Positions 1 to 6,327 of a stretch of DNA of 8,991 nt are shown here, piece by piece. The DNA comes from SSC3 sp035477015 (GTDB lineage Bacteria > Actinomycetota > Actinomycetes > Propionibacteriales > Nocardioidaceae), in contig DATILB010000237.1 in the NCBI GenBank assembly GCA_035477015.1, forward strand, positions 1-8,991, in the 5' to 3' direction. A program made the translations under genes and the position numbers. Every line of letters starts with the position of its first letter. The first letter of the stretch is position 1. The notes beneath the pieces were generated by a model. It made no database searches. It saw only the letters and a list, made by a program, of their open reading frames with translations, and had not been told where the DNA came from.

Positions 1-804
1 GCGCACCTCTTCGGCCTCCTCCGGCTCCATCAGGCCGAGCAGCATCTCCGCGGTCTCCGACGGAAGGTCGAGGATCAGGTCTGCGGCGTCGTCGGGAGAC
101 ATCTCCTCGAGGACGTCGGCGGCACGCTCCTTGTCCAGCTGGCTGAGGATCTCGACCTGGTCCTCCTCCGGCAGCTCCTCCAGCACGTTCGCGAGCCGCT
201 CGTCGTCCAGGGCGGCCGCGATCTCACCACGCCGCTTCGCGGGCAGGTCGTGCAGCATGCTGGCGAGGTCGGCCGGCTTCATCTCCTCGAGCGCGGCCAG
301 TAGATGTGTTGCGCCCTGGATGCCTTCGGCGATCGTGAAGCCCTCTACCTCGTCCCACTTCACGACATGCGTTTGCCCCTTGCGCCCGAACCGTTTGGCC
401 CCCTCCTGCAGCGCTACGCGGTTGATGACCCAGTCGCGGCTGCGCTCCTGCTCCATCGCGACGTCGTACACCGTGCCTTCAACGCCGGTTTCCAGGACCC
501 GCACCTTCCGGTCCAGCATCTCGCCGAACACGAGCGTCTCGCTGGGGCGCTGCTGGAAGCGGCGCATATTCACCAGGCCGGTGGTGATCACCTGGCCGCT
601 GTCGACGTGGGTCACTCGCGTCATCGGCACGAAGATGCTGCGTCGGCCAAAGACCTCGACGACGAGTCCGAGCACCCGCGGCGGGCCCGCTGGTCGGAGG
701 AGGCAGACGAGGTCGCGGACCCGGCCCACAAGGTCGCCCGCCGGGTCGAACACGGAGAGCCCTGCCAGGCGGGCGGCGAAGACTCGGTTCGGCTGCGTGC
801 TCAC
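1..804 (-). CDS. PRC-barrel / MgtE N-terminal domain protein (partial, 3' end outside window)
   Basis: Seen: 268 codons open from a GTG at 802-804 to the window edge, so the C-terminus is missing. Residues about 8-65 and 90-160 read as two PRC-barrel-like halves (LVGRVRDLV near 25-33, GTVYDVAME near 110-118). Residues about 168-268 are the acidic helical repeat of the MgtE intracellular N domain: LHDLPAKRRGEI, VLEELPEEDQVEIL, then VLEEMSPDDAADLILDLP with MEPEEAEEVR at the edge. Known: actinobacterial proteins of this type usually carry a CBS pair after this domain and are annotated as magnesium transporter MgtE N-terminal domain proteins; many lack the MgtE membrane channel, so a Mg2+-sensing or regulatory role is as likely as transport. 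The GTG is chosen because homology-like sequence begins at once (NRVFAARLAGLSVFD) and no earlier in-frame start is convincing. No good Shine-Dalgarno lies close upstream. Divergent from the PhzF gene. The family is secure; the function is open because the C-terminus is not visible. Confidence 0.85.
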   Translation of the reverse strand, partial: MSTQPNRVFAARLAGLSVFDPAGDLVGRVRDLVCLLRPAGPPRVLGLVVEVFGRRSIFVPMTRVTHVDSGQVITTGLVNMRRFQQRPSETLVFGEMLDRKVRVLETGVEGTVYDVAMEQERSRDWVINRVALQEGAKRFGRKGQTHVVKWDEVEGFTIAEGIQGATHLLAALEEMKPADLASMLHDLPAKRRGEIAAALDDERLANVLEELPEEDQVEILSQLDKERAADVLEEMSPDDAADLILDLPSETAEMLLGLMEPEEAEEVR

Positions 805-835
805 GTTTTGAAAGGGTATAGGTCAGACTCCCCCC
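805..835. promoter_or_regulatory. 31-base divergent promoter gap between the MgtE-N and PhzF genes
   Basis: Only 31 bases separate the two divergent start codons. The centre reads GGGTATAGGTC (814-824), giving a possible -10 on both strands: TATAGG at 817-822 for the plus gene and TATACC (complement of 815-820) for the minus gene. Neither matches TANNNT perfectly and no clear -35 is seen. Each element sits roughly 11-13 bases from its start codon. With no purine-rich site before either start, both transcripts could be leaderless or nearly so, which is common in actinobacteria. This is a position-based inference. Confidence 0.3.
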
Positions 836-1699
836 ATGCTTCGCTATGACGTCGTCGACGTGTTCACGGATCGTCCTTTCGCCGGGAACCAGTTGGCGGT
901 CGTGCACGGCGCCGAGGGCCTAGACGACGGCCAGCTGCTCGCTCTGGCGCGCGAGTTCCACTACTCCGAGACGACCTTCCCGTCGAAGGTGTCCACCGAC
1001 GGCTACTCGGTCCGCATCTTCACGCCGGGAGGCGAGATCCCGTTTGCCGGCCACCCGACGCTCGGTACGGCGTGGGTGCTGCGCGAGGCGGGACTGCTGG
1101 GTGGGGAGGCGGTGGCCCAGACGTGCGGCGCCGGCGTCATCGACGTGCGCTTCGGGTCGGGGCTGGTGTCCCTGACGGCGCTCCCGGGTGACCTGGTGCC
1201 CTGCCCGCCCGCGGTCGCCGCGGCGGTCCTCGACGATCTCGGCCTGTCGCGCGAGACGCTGCTCTCTGCCTACTTCGGCGGCACCGGCCTCACCTTCCTG
1301 CACCTGCAGGTCCGCGACGAGGCGGTGACGGCCGCGCGGCTGCCGTTGAGACCGCTCGAGTCGTACCCCCTCGGCGAGCTCGGCCTCCGCGACCCGCTCG
1401 GCGGGATCGACCTGTACGCCGTCAGCGGCAACGCCGTACACGTCCGGATGTTCTCACCCGGCCTCTCCGTCCCGGAGGACCCGGCGACCGGGTCATCCGC
1501 CGCTGGGCTCGGGCTGGTGCTCGCCGCGTCGGGTGTCTTGTCGGAGGGCGGCGACTACGAGATCAGCCAGGGGGTCGAGATCGGGCGGCCGTCGACCCTG
1601 CACGGGTCGGTGCAGGCGTCGGGCGGCGTCGCGACCTCGGTTTCGGTGGCCGGAGCTGTGCAGCCGATCGCGTCGGGGCAGATCCGGGTTCCTGCCTGA
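836..1699 (+). CDS. PhzF family isomerase/epimerase
   Basis: A 287-aa protein of the PhzF / diaminopimelate-epimerase-like fold. Known: PhzF isomerises trans-2,3-dihydro-3-hydroxyanthranilate by general acid/base catalysis with Glu45; most genomic paralogues have unknown small-molecule substrates. Seen: YDVVDVFTDRPFAGNQLAVV at 4-23 is the family opening; the catalytic glutamate is E45 in HYSETTF, at the same number as in PhzF; GHPTLG is at 72-77; EDPATGSSAAG is at 214-224 and ISQGVEIGRPS at 243-253. Length is normal for the family (about 260-300). The ATG start is set by the family N-terminus. No Shine-Dalgarno is visible; the five bases before ATG are all C. No phenazine genes surround it, so phenazine synthesis is not implied and no gene symbol is given. 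Its stop touches the stop of the convergent VOC gene. Confidence 0.9.
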   Translation: MLRYDVVDVFTDRPFAGNQLAVVHGAEGLDDGQLLALAREFHYSETTFPSKVSTDGYSVRIFTPGGEIPFAGHPTLGTAWVLREAGLLGGEAVAQTCGAGVIDVRFGSGLVSLTALPGDLVPCPPAVAAAVLDDLGLSRETLLSAYFGGTGLTFLHLQVRDEAVTAARLPLRPLESYPLGELGLRDPLGGIDLYAVSGNAVHVRMFSPGLSVPEDPATGSSAAGLGLVLAASGVLSEGGDYEISQGVEIGRPSTLHGSVQASGGVATSVSVAGAVQPIASGQIRVPA

Positions 1700-2083
1700 T
1701 CAGGCGACGCAGAACTCGTTTCCTTCGGGATCCAGCATGACGACGTGTCCCAGCGCGTCGTCGTAGTGCTCTTCGCGGACCTTCGTGGCGCCCGCGGTGA
1801 GGAGGTCCTCAACCTTGGCGCGGATGAGCCGTTCGCGTTCAGCCATGTCCCAGGGCGGCTCGCCGGCGACTCGGATGTCGAGGTGCAGCCGGTTCTTCGC
1901 CGTCTTGGGCTCCGGCACTCGGAGCCAGCCGATCGCCGGTCCCTTCCCCTCAGGGTCGATGATCGAGGCTCCATCCGGGTCGTCGTAGCCGGGCTCCAGG
2001 ACGTAGCCGAGTGCGTGCGCCCAGAACTCCGCCAACCGCTGGGGATCCGCTGCATCACAGCCGAGGGTCCAATGAGTCGCCAT
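1700..2083 (-). CDS. VOC family (glyoxalase-like) protein
   Basis: A 127-aa single-module vicinal-oxygen-chelate protein, close in style to the Glyoxalase_6 type common in actinobacteria. Seen: two beta-alpha-beta halves, the first opening with LGCDAADPQRLAEFWAHALG (7-26) and the second with NRLHLDIRV (64-72), ending in the VOC signature VVMLDPEGNEFCV (114-126). H67 and E123 sit at metal-ligand positions typical of the fold. Known: the superfamily includes glyoxalases, dioxygenases, isomerases and resistance proteins, so the substrate cannot be read from sequence. It lies 29 bases after the preceding reading frame on the same strand and is probably the last gene of the long minus-strand operon. 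Its TGA abuts the TGA of phzF-like DNA so that the six bases 1697-1702 are TGATCA; no intrinsic terminator separates the convergent genes. Confidence 0.85.
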   Translation of the reverse strand: MATHWTLGCDAADPQRLAEFWAHALGYVLEPGYDDPDGASIIDPEGKGPAIGWLRVPEPKTAKNRLHLDIRVAGEPPWDMAERERLIRAKVEDLLTAGATKVREEHYDDALGHVVMLDPEGNEFCVA

Positions 2084-2112
2084 CCTCGGAGGCTACGTGC
2101 AGCGGCACCCGT

Positions 2113-2499
2113 TCAGCGCGCGTCGGTGGGTGTCGTGGTGCAGACGGTCTCGAGGCTCATCGAGTACTCCGTGATCCCGCGTACGCCCGCCTCCGTGACG
2201 ACGAATGCCTTGGACACGCCGCCGTCGTAGAAGCCGTCGGAGGTCCAGAAGAAGCCGCTCGCCCCGACTCCGGGCACGTCGTACTTCTTACCCAGCACCA
2301 CCGCTTCGGAGTAGCCCGGGAGCGCGAGCCCGAGACTCGTGCAGTACTCGAGCGCGTGTGGCCAGTCCCGGTGGACACGACCGGTGCCAAACCAGTTCCA
2401 GATGGTCGTTGTGCGGAGGATTGACGACCGTCTCGCACTGATCTGTCGGAAGGTCCACCCGCGAGCACCCCTCGCAGGCGGGCGGGTCCGCTCGATCAT
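2113..2499 (-). CDS. DUF1566 (Lcl C-terminal)-like short protein, probably frame-disrupted
   Basis: A 128-aa reading frame whose ATG overlaps the DinB stop as ATGA. From about residue 36 it resembles the DUF1566/Lcl C-terminal domain: RDWPHALEYC (44-53) matches the W..A..YC motif, LPGYSEAVVLG (60-70) the LP..E.L motif, and FFWTSDGFYDG (83-93) the WTS motif; it ends ETVCT. The first 35 residues (RTRPPARGARGW...) look unnatural: they use AGG, AGA, CGA, TCA and ACA codons rare in the neighbours. In the adjacent frame, a GTG at 2507-2509 opens a better-looking stretch with ACEGCSRVDLPTDQCETVV and NDHLELVW, which would join the downstream domain by a one-base shift near 2387-2391. I therefore read it as a gene fragment or frameshifted pseudogene, though a functional protein from ATG 2499 is not excluded. 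Family members are often secreted; no signal peptide is visible here. Confidence 0.5.
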   Translation of the reverse strand: MIERTRPPARGARGWTFRQISARRSSILRTTTIWNWFGTGRVHRDWPHALEYCTSLGLALPGYSEAVVLGKKYDVPGVGASGFFWTSDGFYDGGVSKAFVVTEAGVRGITEYSMSLETVCTTTPTDAR

Positions 2500-2882
2500 C
2501 GGCCCGCACGCCAGTTCGCCCAGGCCTCGTCGACCACGGCCGGGTCACCGACCGCTCCGTCCCAGTCGCCGTTGCCCTTCCCGTAGAGGTGTGGTGCGTC
2601 CTGGCCGGCCAGCCGACGTCGGAACCAGCTGCGCTCGACCTCAGCCAGGTGCCGCACGAGCCCGAGCAGCGACATGGTCGACGGCGGCACAGAGCGCAGG
2701 GCGAGCTGCTCGGCGTCGAGGTCTGCGCACTTGAGCTCGAGGGTCAACCGGTAGCGACGGAGGTAGTCGTTGAGCGTCGCGCGCTCGTCGGTGTAGTCGA
2801 CGGGCGGGAGCTCGCGGGGATCATCCGCAGGATCGAGCCACATGTCGTCGTACACGACCGCCTTGCTCCATCGCTCCATCAC
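2496..2882 (-). CDS. DinB family (DUF664) protein, C-terminally truncated
   Basis: A 128-aa DinB/DUF664 four-helix-bundle protein. Known: these relate to mycothiol- and bacillithiol-dependent enzymes, are about 160-175 aa long, and bind metal through histidines including one in a late HMIxEYARHNGH-type motif. Seen: DYTDERATLNDYLRRYRLTL (29-48), PPSTMSLLGLVRHLAEVERSWFRRRLAG (66-93) with H78, and WDGAVGDPAVVDEAWANWRAG (107-127). The protein stops right after WRAG, where full-length relatives continue for about 40-45 residues with the second metal-binding helix. It is therefore probably inactive or a remnant. Start: the preceding acyl-CoA dehydrogenase ends in GTGATG, so either GTG 2880-2882 (4-base overlap) or ATG 2877-2879 (1-base overlap) may be used; the longer form is given. 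No independent Shine-Dalgarno is visible, so it likely depends on coupling. Confidence 0.75.
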   Translation of the reverse strand: MMERWSKAVVYDDMWLDPADDPRELPPVDYTDERATLNDYLRRYRLTLELKCADLDAEQLALRSVPPSTMSLLGLVRHLAEVERSWFRRRLAGQDAPHLYGKGNGDWDGAVGDPAVVDEAWANWRAGR

Positions 2883-4054
2883 GGCATCGTATGAGGCAGG
2901 TCGAGGAAAGCCGTCCCCCTTTTAATCAGCTCGTTGGCGATGATCACCCGCTGGATCTCCGAGGTGCCCTCCCAGATCCGGTCGACGCGCACCTCGCGGT
3001 ACATCCGCTCGACCGGGTAGGAGCGGTCGTAGCCCCGACCGCCGAAGATCTGCAGGCAGCGGTCCACGACCCGACCCGCCGCCTCGCTCGCGGACAGCTT
3101 GGCGATCGACGCCTTGGCGTGGATGGTCTTGCGGTCGGTGCCGTTGTCCGCCTCCCACGCGACCTGGTGTGTGTAGGCGCGGTTCACCGCGATGTCGACC
3201 GCGCAGTCCGCGAGCATCGCCTGGATCATCTGGAAGTCGCTGATCGGTACGCCGAACTGCTTGCGCTGGGTCGCCCAGTCGCGGGCCAGCTGCAGAGCGC
3301 GCTCGGCGACACCGACGGTGCGGGCGGCGATCATCAGCCGCTCGTCGGTGAACCAGTCCTTGGTCAGCTCGAAGCCCTGGCCGACCTCGCCGAGCACCGA
3401 GTCGGTCGGGACGAAGACGTTCTCGAACACGAACTCGGGATGCCCGTTCACAGCCGAGTGCATGAAGTGCGGCGTGCGGCTGATCCGGACGCCGGGCGTG
3501 TCCTTCTCGACGAAGAACAGCGTGGACTCGCCGTCAGGCATGACGTTGGCCTGGACGAGCAGGAAGTCGGCCACGTCGCCGCAGGTGACGAACCACTTCT
3601 CACCGTTGATCACCCAGCCGCCCTCGACCGGCACGGCCGTCGTGCTGATGGCTCCGGCATCGGACCCGGCCTCGGGCTCGGTGGTGGCGAAGGCGTCGAA
3701 GCGCTCGCCGCGCAGGATCGGCAGGAGGTACTTCTCACGCTGCTCAGGGGAGCCCAGCGCCAGCACGTTCGACGGCCGCCACGGGATGTCCCACAAGCAG
3801 TTGGTGACCTTGCCGAACTCCTCCTCGACGATCACCTGCTCGAGCAGCGTGAGCCCGGCGCCGCCCCACTCGACCGGCATGTTGATGCCGTAGACGCCGG
3901 CGTCCATCGCAGCCTGGGTGAGCTTGGCAACCGTCTCCTTGGGAAGCGGGCCGCCGTTGCGCTCGGCCTCGTCCTCGTACTCCATCAGCAGCTCGGCGTA
4001 CGCCGCTGCGCGCTGCTTGAGCTCCTGCTGAGCGGGGGTGTAGGCGAAGTCCAT
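2879..4054 (-). CDS. acyl-CoA dehydrogenase
   Basis: A 391-aa FAD-dependent acyl-CoA dehydrogenase of normal length. It catalyses alpha,beta-desaturation of an acyl-CoA, normally passing electrons to ETF. Domains: N-terminal helical (about 6-118), middle beta (about 120-215), C-terminal helical (about 230-380). Seen: FATTEPEAGSDAGA (122-135) is signature 1 of the family; WFVTCGDVADFLLV (154-167) is the flavin-side strand; RKQFGVPISDFQMIQ (264-278) and LQIFGGRGYDRSYPVERMYR (334-353) are FAD/CoA contacts; IWEGTSEIQR (360-369) places the catalytic base at E362, as in medium-chain enzymes. The substrate is not determinable. It follows the ADP-forming acyl-CoA ligase by 3 bases, pointing to a shared pathway in which the ligase makes the CoA ester this enzyme oxidises. 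The start is supported by an AGGAG site six bases upstream. CaiA-like crotonobetainyl-CoA/butyrobetainyl-CoA enzymes belong to the same superfamily and are an alternative. Confidence 0.93.
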   Translation of the reverse strand: MDFAYTPAQQELKQRAAAYAELLMEYEDEAERNGGPLPKETVAKLTQAAMDAGVYGINMPVEWGGAGLTLLEQVIVEEEFGKVTNCLWDIPWRPSNVLALGSPEQREKYLLPILRGERFDAFATTEPEAGSDAGAISTTAVPVEGGWVINGEKWFVTCGDVADFLLVQANVMPDGESTLFFVEKDTPGVRISRTPHFMHSAVNGHPEFVFENVFVPTDSVLGEVGQGFELTKDWFTDERLMIAARTVGVAERALQLARDWATQRKQFGVPISDFQMIQAMLADCAVDIAVNRAYTHQVAWEADNGTDRKTIHAKASIAKLSASEAAGRVVDRCLQIFGGRGYDRSYPVERMYREVRVDRIWEGTSEIQRVIIANELIKRGTAFLDLPHTMP

Positions 4055-4057
4055 CTC

Positions 4058-6133
4058 TTACTCCTGGTGCGTGACGATGCGGGCGTCGAGGGCGGTCGCC
4101 CCGGACGGAGTGACAAGCAGGGGGTTGATCTCGAGCTCGGCGATCTCGGGGTGCGCGGCGGCGTACCGACTGAGCTGGGCGACGACCTTCGCGGCGGCCG
4201 CGACGTCAACGGGTGGGCGGCCTCGGTGGGCGTCGAGCAGCGGAGCGGTGCGCAGCCGGCGCAGCATCAGAGTCGCCTCGGCCTCGTCGACCGGCGCCAA
4301 AGCGACCTGTACGTCGCGCAGCACCTCAGTCGCCGTACCGCCCATGCCGACGAGCACGGTGGGTCCGAAGCGCTCGTCCCAGCGGGCGCCGACGATCAGC
4401 TCGAGACCGTCGCGCAGGTCGGCCATCTCCTCGACCGAGAACGACGGCGGATTCAGGCTCGCCATCAGTCGGAAGTGGGCTTCCTCAAGGGCTTCAGGGG
4501 ACGGGAGCCCCACGACCACTCCGCCGGCGTCGGACTTGTGCAGCAGGCCGAGTGCCTTGAGCACGTACGGCGCCCTCAGCTCGGCCGCTGCGGCCCGGAG
4601 CTCCCGCGCGCTGCGCACCTCACGTGCCTCGACGAACCCGATGCCCGCGGCCGCGAACTCCGAGCGGGACGCTGTGTAGTCGGTCGCCCTGACCGGGGTG
4701 CTCGGGGACGGCAGGAGCTCTACGGCTGCCGTGCGGGCCGGAATCGCAACGGCGGCAAGCGCAGCCGCTGCGTCCTCGATCGCTGCGAACACCGGGACCC
4801 CGCCGTCGGCGAGGATCCGGCAGGCCGGCGCGTCGGGAAAGATCGACTGCACTGCCACCGGCTTCCCTCCGGCCGCGTCGACGGCCATCTGCTTGGCGGC
4901 GGCGCACTCGGCCGGTCCGAGCCCAGTGAGCCCGTCCTCTCCGCTCGAGTAGCCGCCGAAGTAGCCGGTCATCAAGACCGCGTCGACGTCCTCGGCAGCC
5001 TGAAGCACGGCGAAGGCCCGCGCGTAGCTCTCCGGGTCCATCTCGCCGGCACCGGCGAGGTCCACCGGGTTGGCGGTGCTCGACTGTGCCCAGAGCGCTT
5101 CCCGTAGGGCCTGCTGGGTCTCGCCGGCCAGCGGGAGTACGTCGAGCCCGGCGGCCTCGGCGACGTCGCAGGCGACCACGCCGTGGCCACCGCCGTCGGT
5201 GAGTACGGCGACGCGGGGCCCACGCGGGGTGGCGTGCTGCCGGAGGGCGAGGAGGACGTCCGCGAGCTCACGCGGTGTGTGGACCTGGATCGCGCCGGCC
5301 ACGCAGCAGGCGGCGCTGATGACAGCAGCGTCGCTGGTCAGCGACCCCGTGTGCGACTGGGCGCCCCGAGCAGCGGCCTGGCTGGCTCCGGCGGCAAGCA
5401 CCACGACCGGCGTACCGGCATCGACGGCCGCGCGGGCGGCCTCGACGAAGCCACGCCCGTCCACGAAGTCCTCGACGTACACGGCGATGGCTGCGGTCGC
5501 GGGGTCGGTCGCGCAGGCACCGATCAGCTCGACGAGCGTGACGTCGGCCTGGTTGCCCAGCGACACGAACCGCGAGATACCCAGACCACGGGCGCTGAGG
5601 AGTCGGTCGAGCTCGATGGCGAGGTTGCCGCTCTGGCTGAGCAGCGCCACGTCGCCCGGAACGAAGGAGTTCGAGGACAGATAGGTCTCGGTCGTGTTGT
5701 CGACCATCCCGAGGCAGTTCGGCCCGACCAGGACAGCGCCCGCGTCGCGGACCCTGGCGATCAGGGCTGCCTCACGAGCTCGGCCCTCCTCGCCGGCCTC
5801 ACCGAGCCCCGCCGTGATGGCGACGATCGCGCGAGCGCCCTTGGCGAGTACGCCGTCCACCGCCTCCTCGAAGCCCGACTCCGGTACGGCGATGACCGCT
5901 AGGTCAACAGGGCCTGCGAGCTCGTCGACCGAGGTCACGCACGGCTGGTCGAGCACCGTCCCGCCGCGTCGGTTGACCAGCTGGATCCGATGCCGCTCGC
6001 CTCCCCGCAGGGCCTGCAGGGCCACGGCGTTGCCCCACTTCGCAGGGTCGGCACTGGCCCCCACGACCGCGATGGAGGCCGGATCGAAGAGTGCGGTCAG
6101 GTCGCGCGTCCCAGAGCTTGTCACTGGGCGCAT
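4058..6133 (-). CDS. acetate--CoA ligase family protein (NDP-forming acyl-CoA synthetase)
   Basis: A 691-aa single-chain ADP(NDP)-forming acyl-CoA synthetase, with both halves of the archaeal two-subunit acetyl-CoA synthetase fused. Order: CoA-binding Rossmann domain (about 12-145; IAVVGAS 21-27, VGPNCLG 136-142), succinyl-CoA-ligase-like flavodoxin domains (about 155-460; LSQSGNLAIELD 165-176, phosphohistidine H261 in QSHTGSL, TDGGGHGV 312-319), and ATP-grasp domain (about 480-685; APYVLKALGLLHKSDAGGVV 521-540, GPTVLVGMGG 590-599, ELEINPLLV 666-674). All catalytic landmarks are present. There is no GNAT domain, so it is not a Pat-type lysine acetyltransferase. The reaction is acid + CoA + NTP giving acyl-CoA + NDP + Pi via a phosphorylated histidine; the acid is unknown. 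Start: ATG 6131-6133, overlapping the ferredoxin TGA; GTG at 6134-6136 would add one residue. The frame stays open further upstream, but that DNA encodes the ferredoxin and the NuoF C-terminus. Confidence 0.92.
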   Translation of the reverse strand: MRPVTSSGTRDLTALFDPASIAVVGASADPAKWGNAVALQALRGGERHRIQLVNRRGGTVLDQPCVTSVDELAGPVDLAVIAVPESGFEEAVDGVLAKGARAIVAITAGLGEAGEEGRAREAALIARVRDAGAVLVGPNCLGMVDNTTETYLSSNSFVPGDVALLSQSGNLAIELDRLLSARGLGISRFVSLGNQADVTLVELIGACATDPATAAIAVYVEDFVDGRGFVEAARAAVDAGTPVVVLAAGASQAAARGAQSHTGSLTSDAAVISAACCVAGAIQVHTPRELADVLLALRQHATPRGPRVAVLTDGGGHGVVACDVAEAAGLDVLPLAGETQQALREALWAQSSTANPVDLAGAGEMDPESYARAFAVLQAAEDVDAVLMTGYFGGYSSGEDGLTGLGPAECAAAKQMAVDAAGGKPVAVQSIFPDAPACRILADGGVPVFAAIEDAAAALAAVAIPARTAAVELLPSPSTPVRATDYTASRSEFAAAGIGFVEAREVRSARELRAAAAELRAPYVLKALGLLHKSDAGGVVVGLPSPEALEEAHFRLMASLNPPSFSVEEMADLRDGLELIVGARWDERFGPTVLVGMGGTATEVLRDVQVALAPVDEAEATLMLRRLRTAPLLDAHRGRPPVDVAAAAKVVAQLSRYAAAHPEIAELEINPLLVTPSGATALDARIVTHQE
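4061..4065 (-). promoter_or_regulatory. Shine-Dalgarno of the acyl-CoA dehydrogenase gene
   Basis: CTCCT on the plus strand reads AGGAG on the coding strand, six bases before the ATG at 4052-4054. It lies inside the last codons of the acyl-CoA ligase gene. It fixes the start and is the strongest ribosome binding site in the operon, suggesting this enzyme is translated efficiently. Confidence 0.75.
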
Positions 6134-6327
6134 CACTGAGCCACCCGCAGTGCCTGGGCCGGGCAGACCTTGACGGCCTCGTGCGCGTGGTCGTGGTGTC
6201 CACCGGGCACGCTGCCGTCTCCGACGATGCCGGCGTAACCCCAGTCGTCGAGGTCGAGGAGGTCGGGGGCGGCCTGTTGACAGAGGCCGTACCCCTGGCA
6301 GGCGGTCGAGTCGAGGACGAGCTTCAT
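6133..6327 (-). CDS. small [3Fe-4S]-type ferredoxin
   Basis: A 64-aa soluble ferredoxin of the actinobacterial single-cluster kind. Seen: the opening MKLVLDSTACQGYGLC gives C10 and C16 in a CxGxxxC frame, and C55 is followed by proline in VKVCPAQAL. The position that would hold an extra cysteine in a [4Fe-4S] relative is Y13, so three cysteines remain, which predicts a [3Fe-4S] cluster. Known: such ferredoxins commonly carry electrons to cytochromes P450 and sometimes other oxygenases. A histidine cluster (H44, H45, H47, H49) precedes C55. Its ATG overlaps the NuoF stop as ATGA, and a GGAG lies five bases upstream (6333-6336 on the complement), so start and coupling are well supported. Inferred role: acceptor of electrons from the NuoF-like protein encoded just before it, for delivery to the divergent Rieske oxygenase or an enzyme outside the window. 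Confidence 0.9.
   Translation of the reverse strand: MKLVLDSTACQGYGLCQQAAPDLLDLDDWGYAGIVGDGSVPGGHHDHAHEAVKVCPAQALRVAQ

Noticed and set aside
131..849. Plus-strand open frames of 226 and 181 residues at the left end.
   Set aside because: They lie antisense to the PRC-barrel/MgtE-N gene, which gives clear domain motifs over its full 268 visible codons. The plus-strand products are serine/arginine-rich or motif-free.
836..1699. Naming the PhzF-family gene phzF and inferring phenazine biosynthesis.
   Set aside because: Motifs show the family, but no other phenazine gene is present and most PhzF paralogues act on unknown substrates.
2084..2112. Possible terminator between the DUF1566-like frame and the VOC gene.
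   Set aside because: Only a 4-base-arm CCTC/GAGG symmetry is present, it overlaps the VOC start, and no T-run follows on the coding strand.
2891..5107. A 738-residue open frame on the plus strand covering the acyl-CoA dehydrogenase and part of the ligase.
   Set aside because: It is the mirror frame of two strongly supported genes. Its composition (rich in V, G, R, H, D and L with no motif) is what GC-rich third positions produce on the opposite strand.
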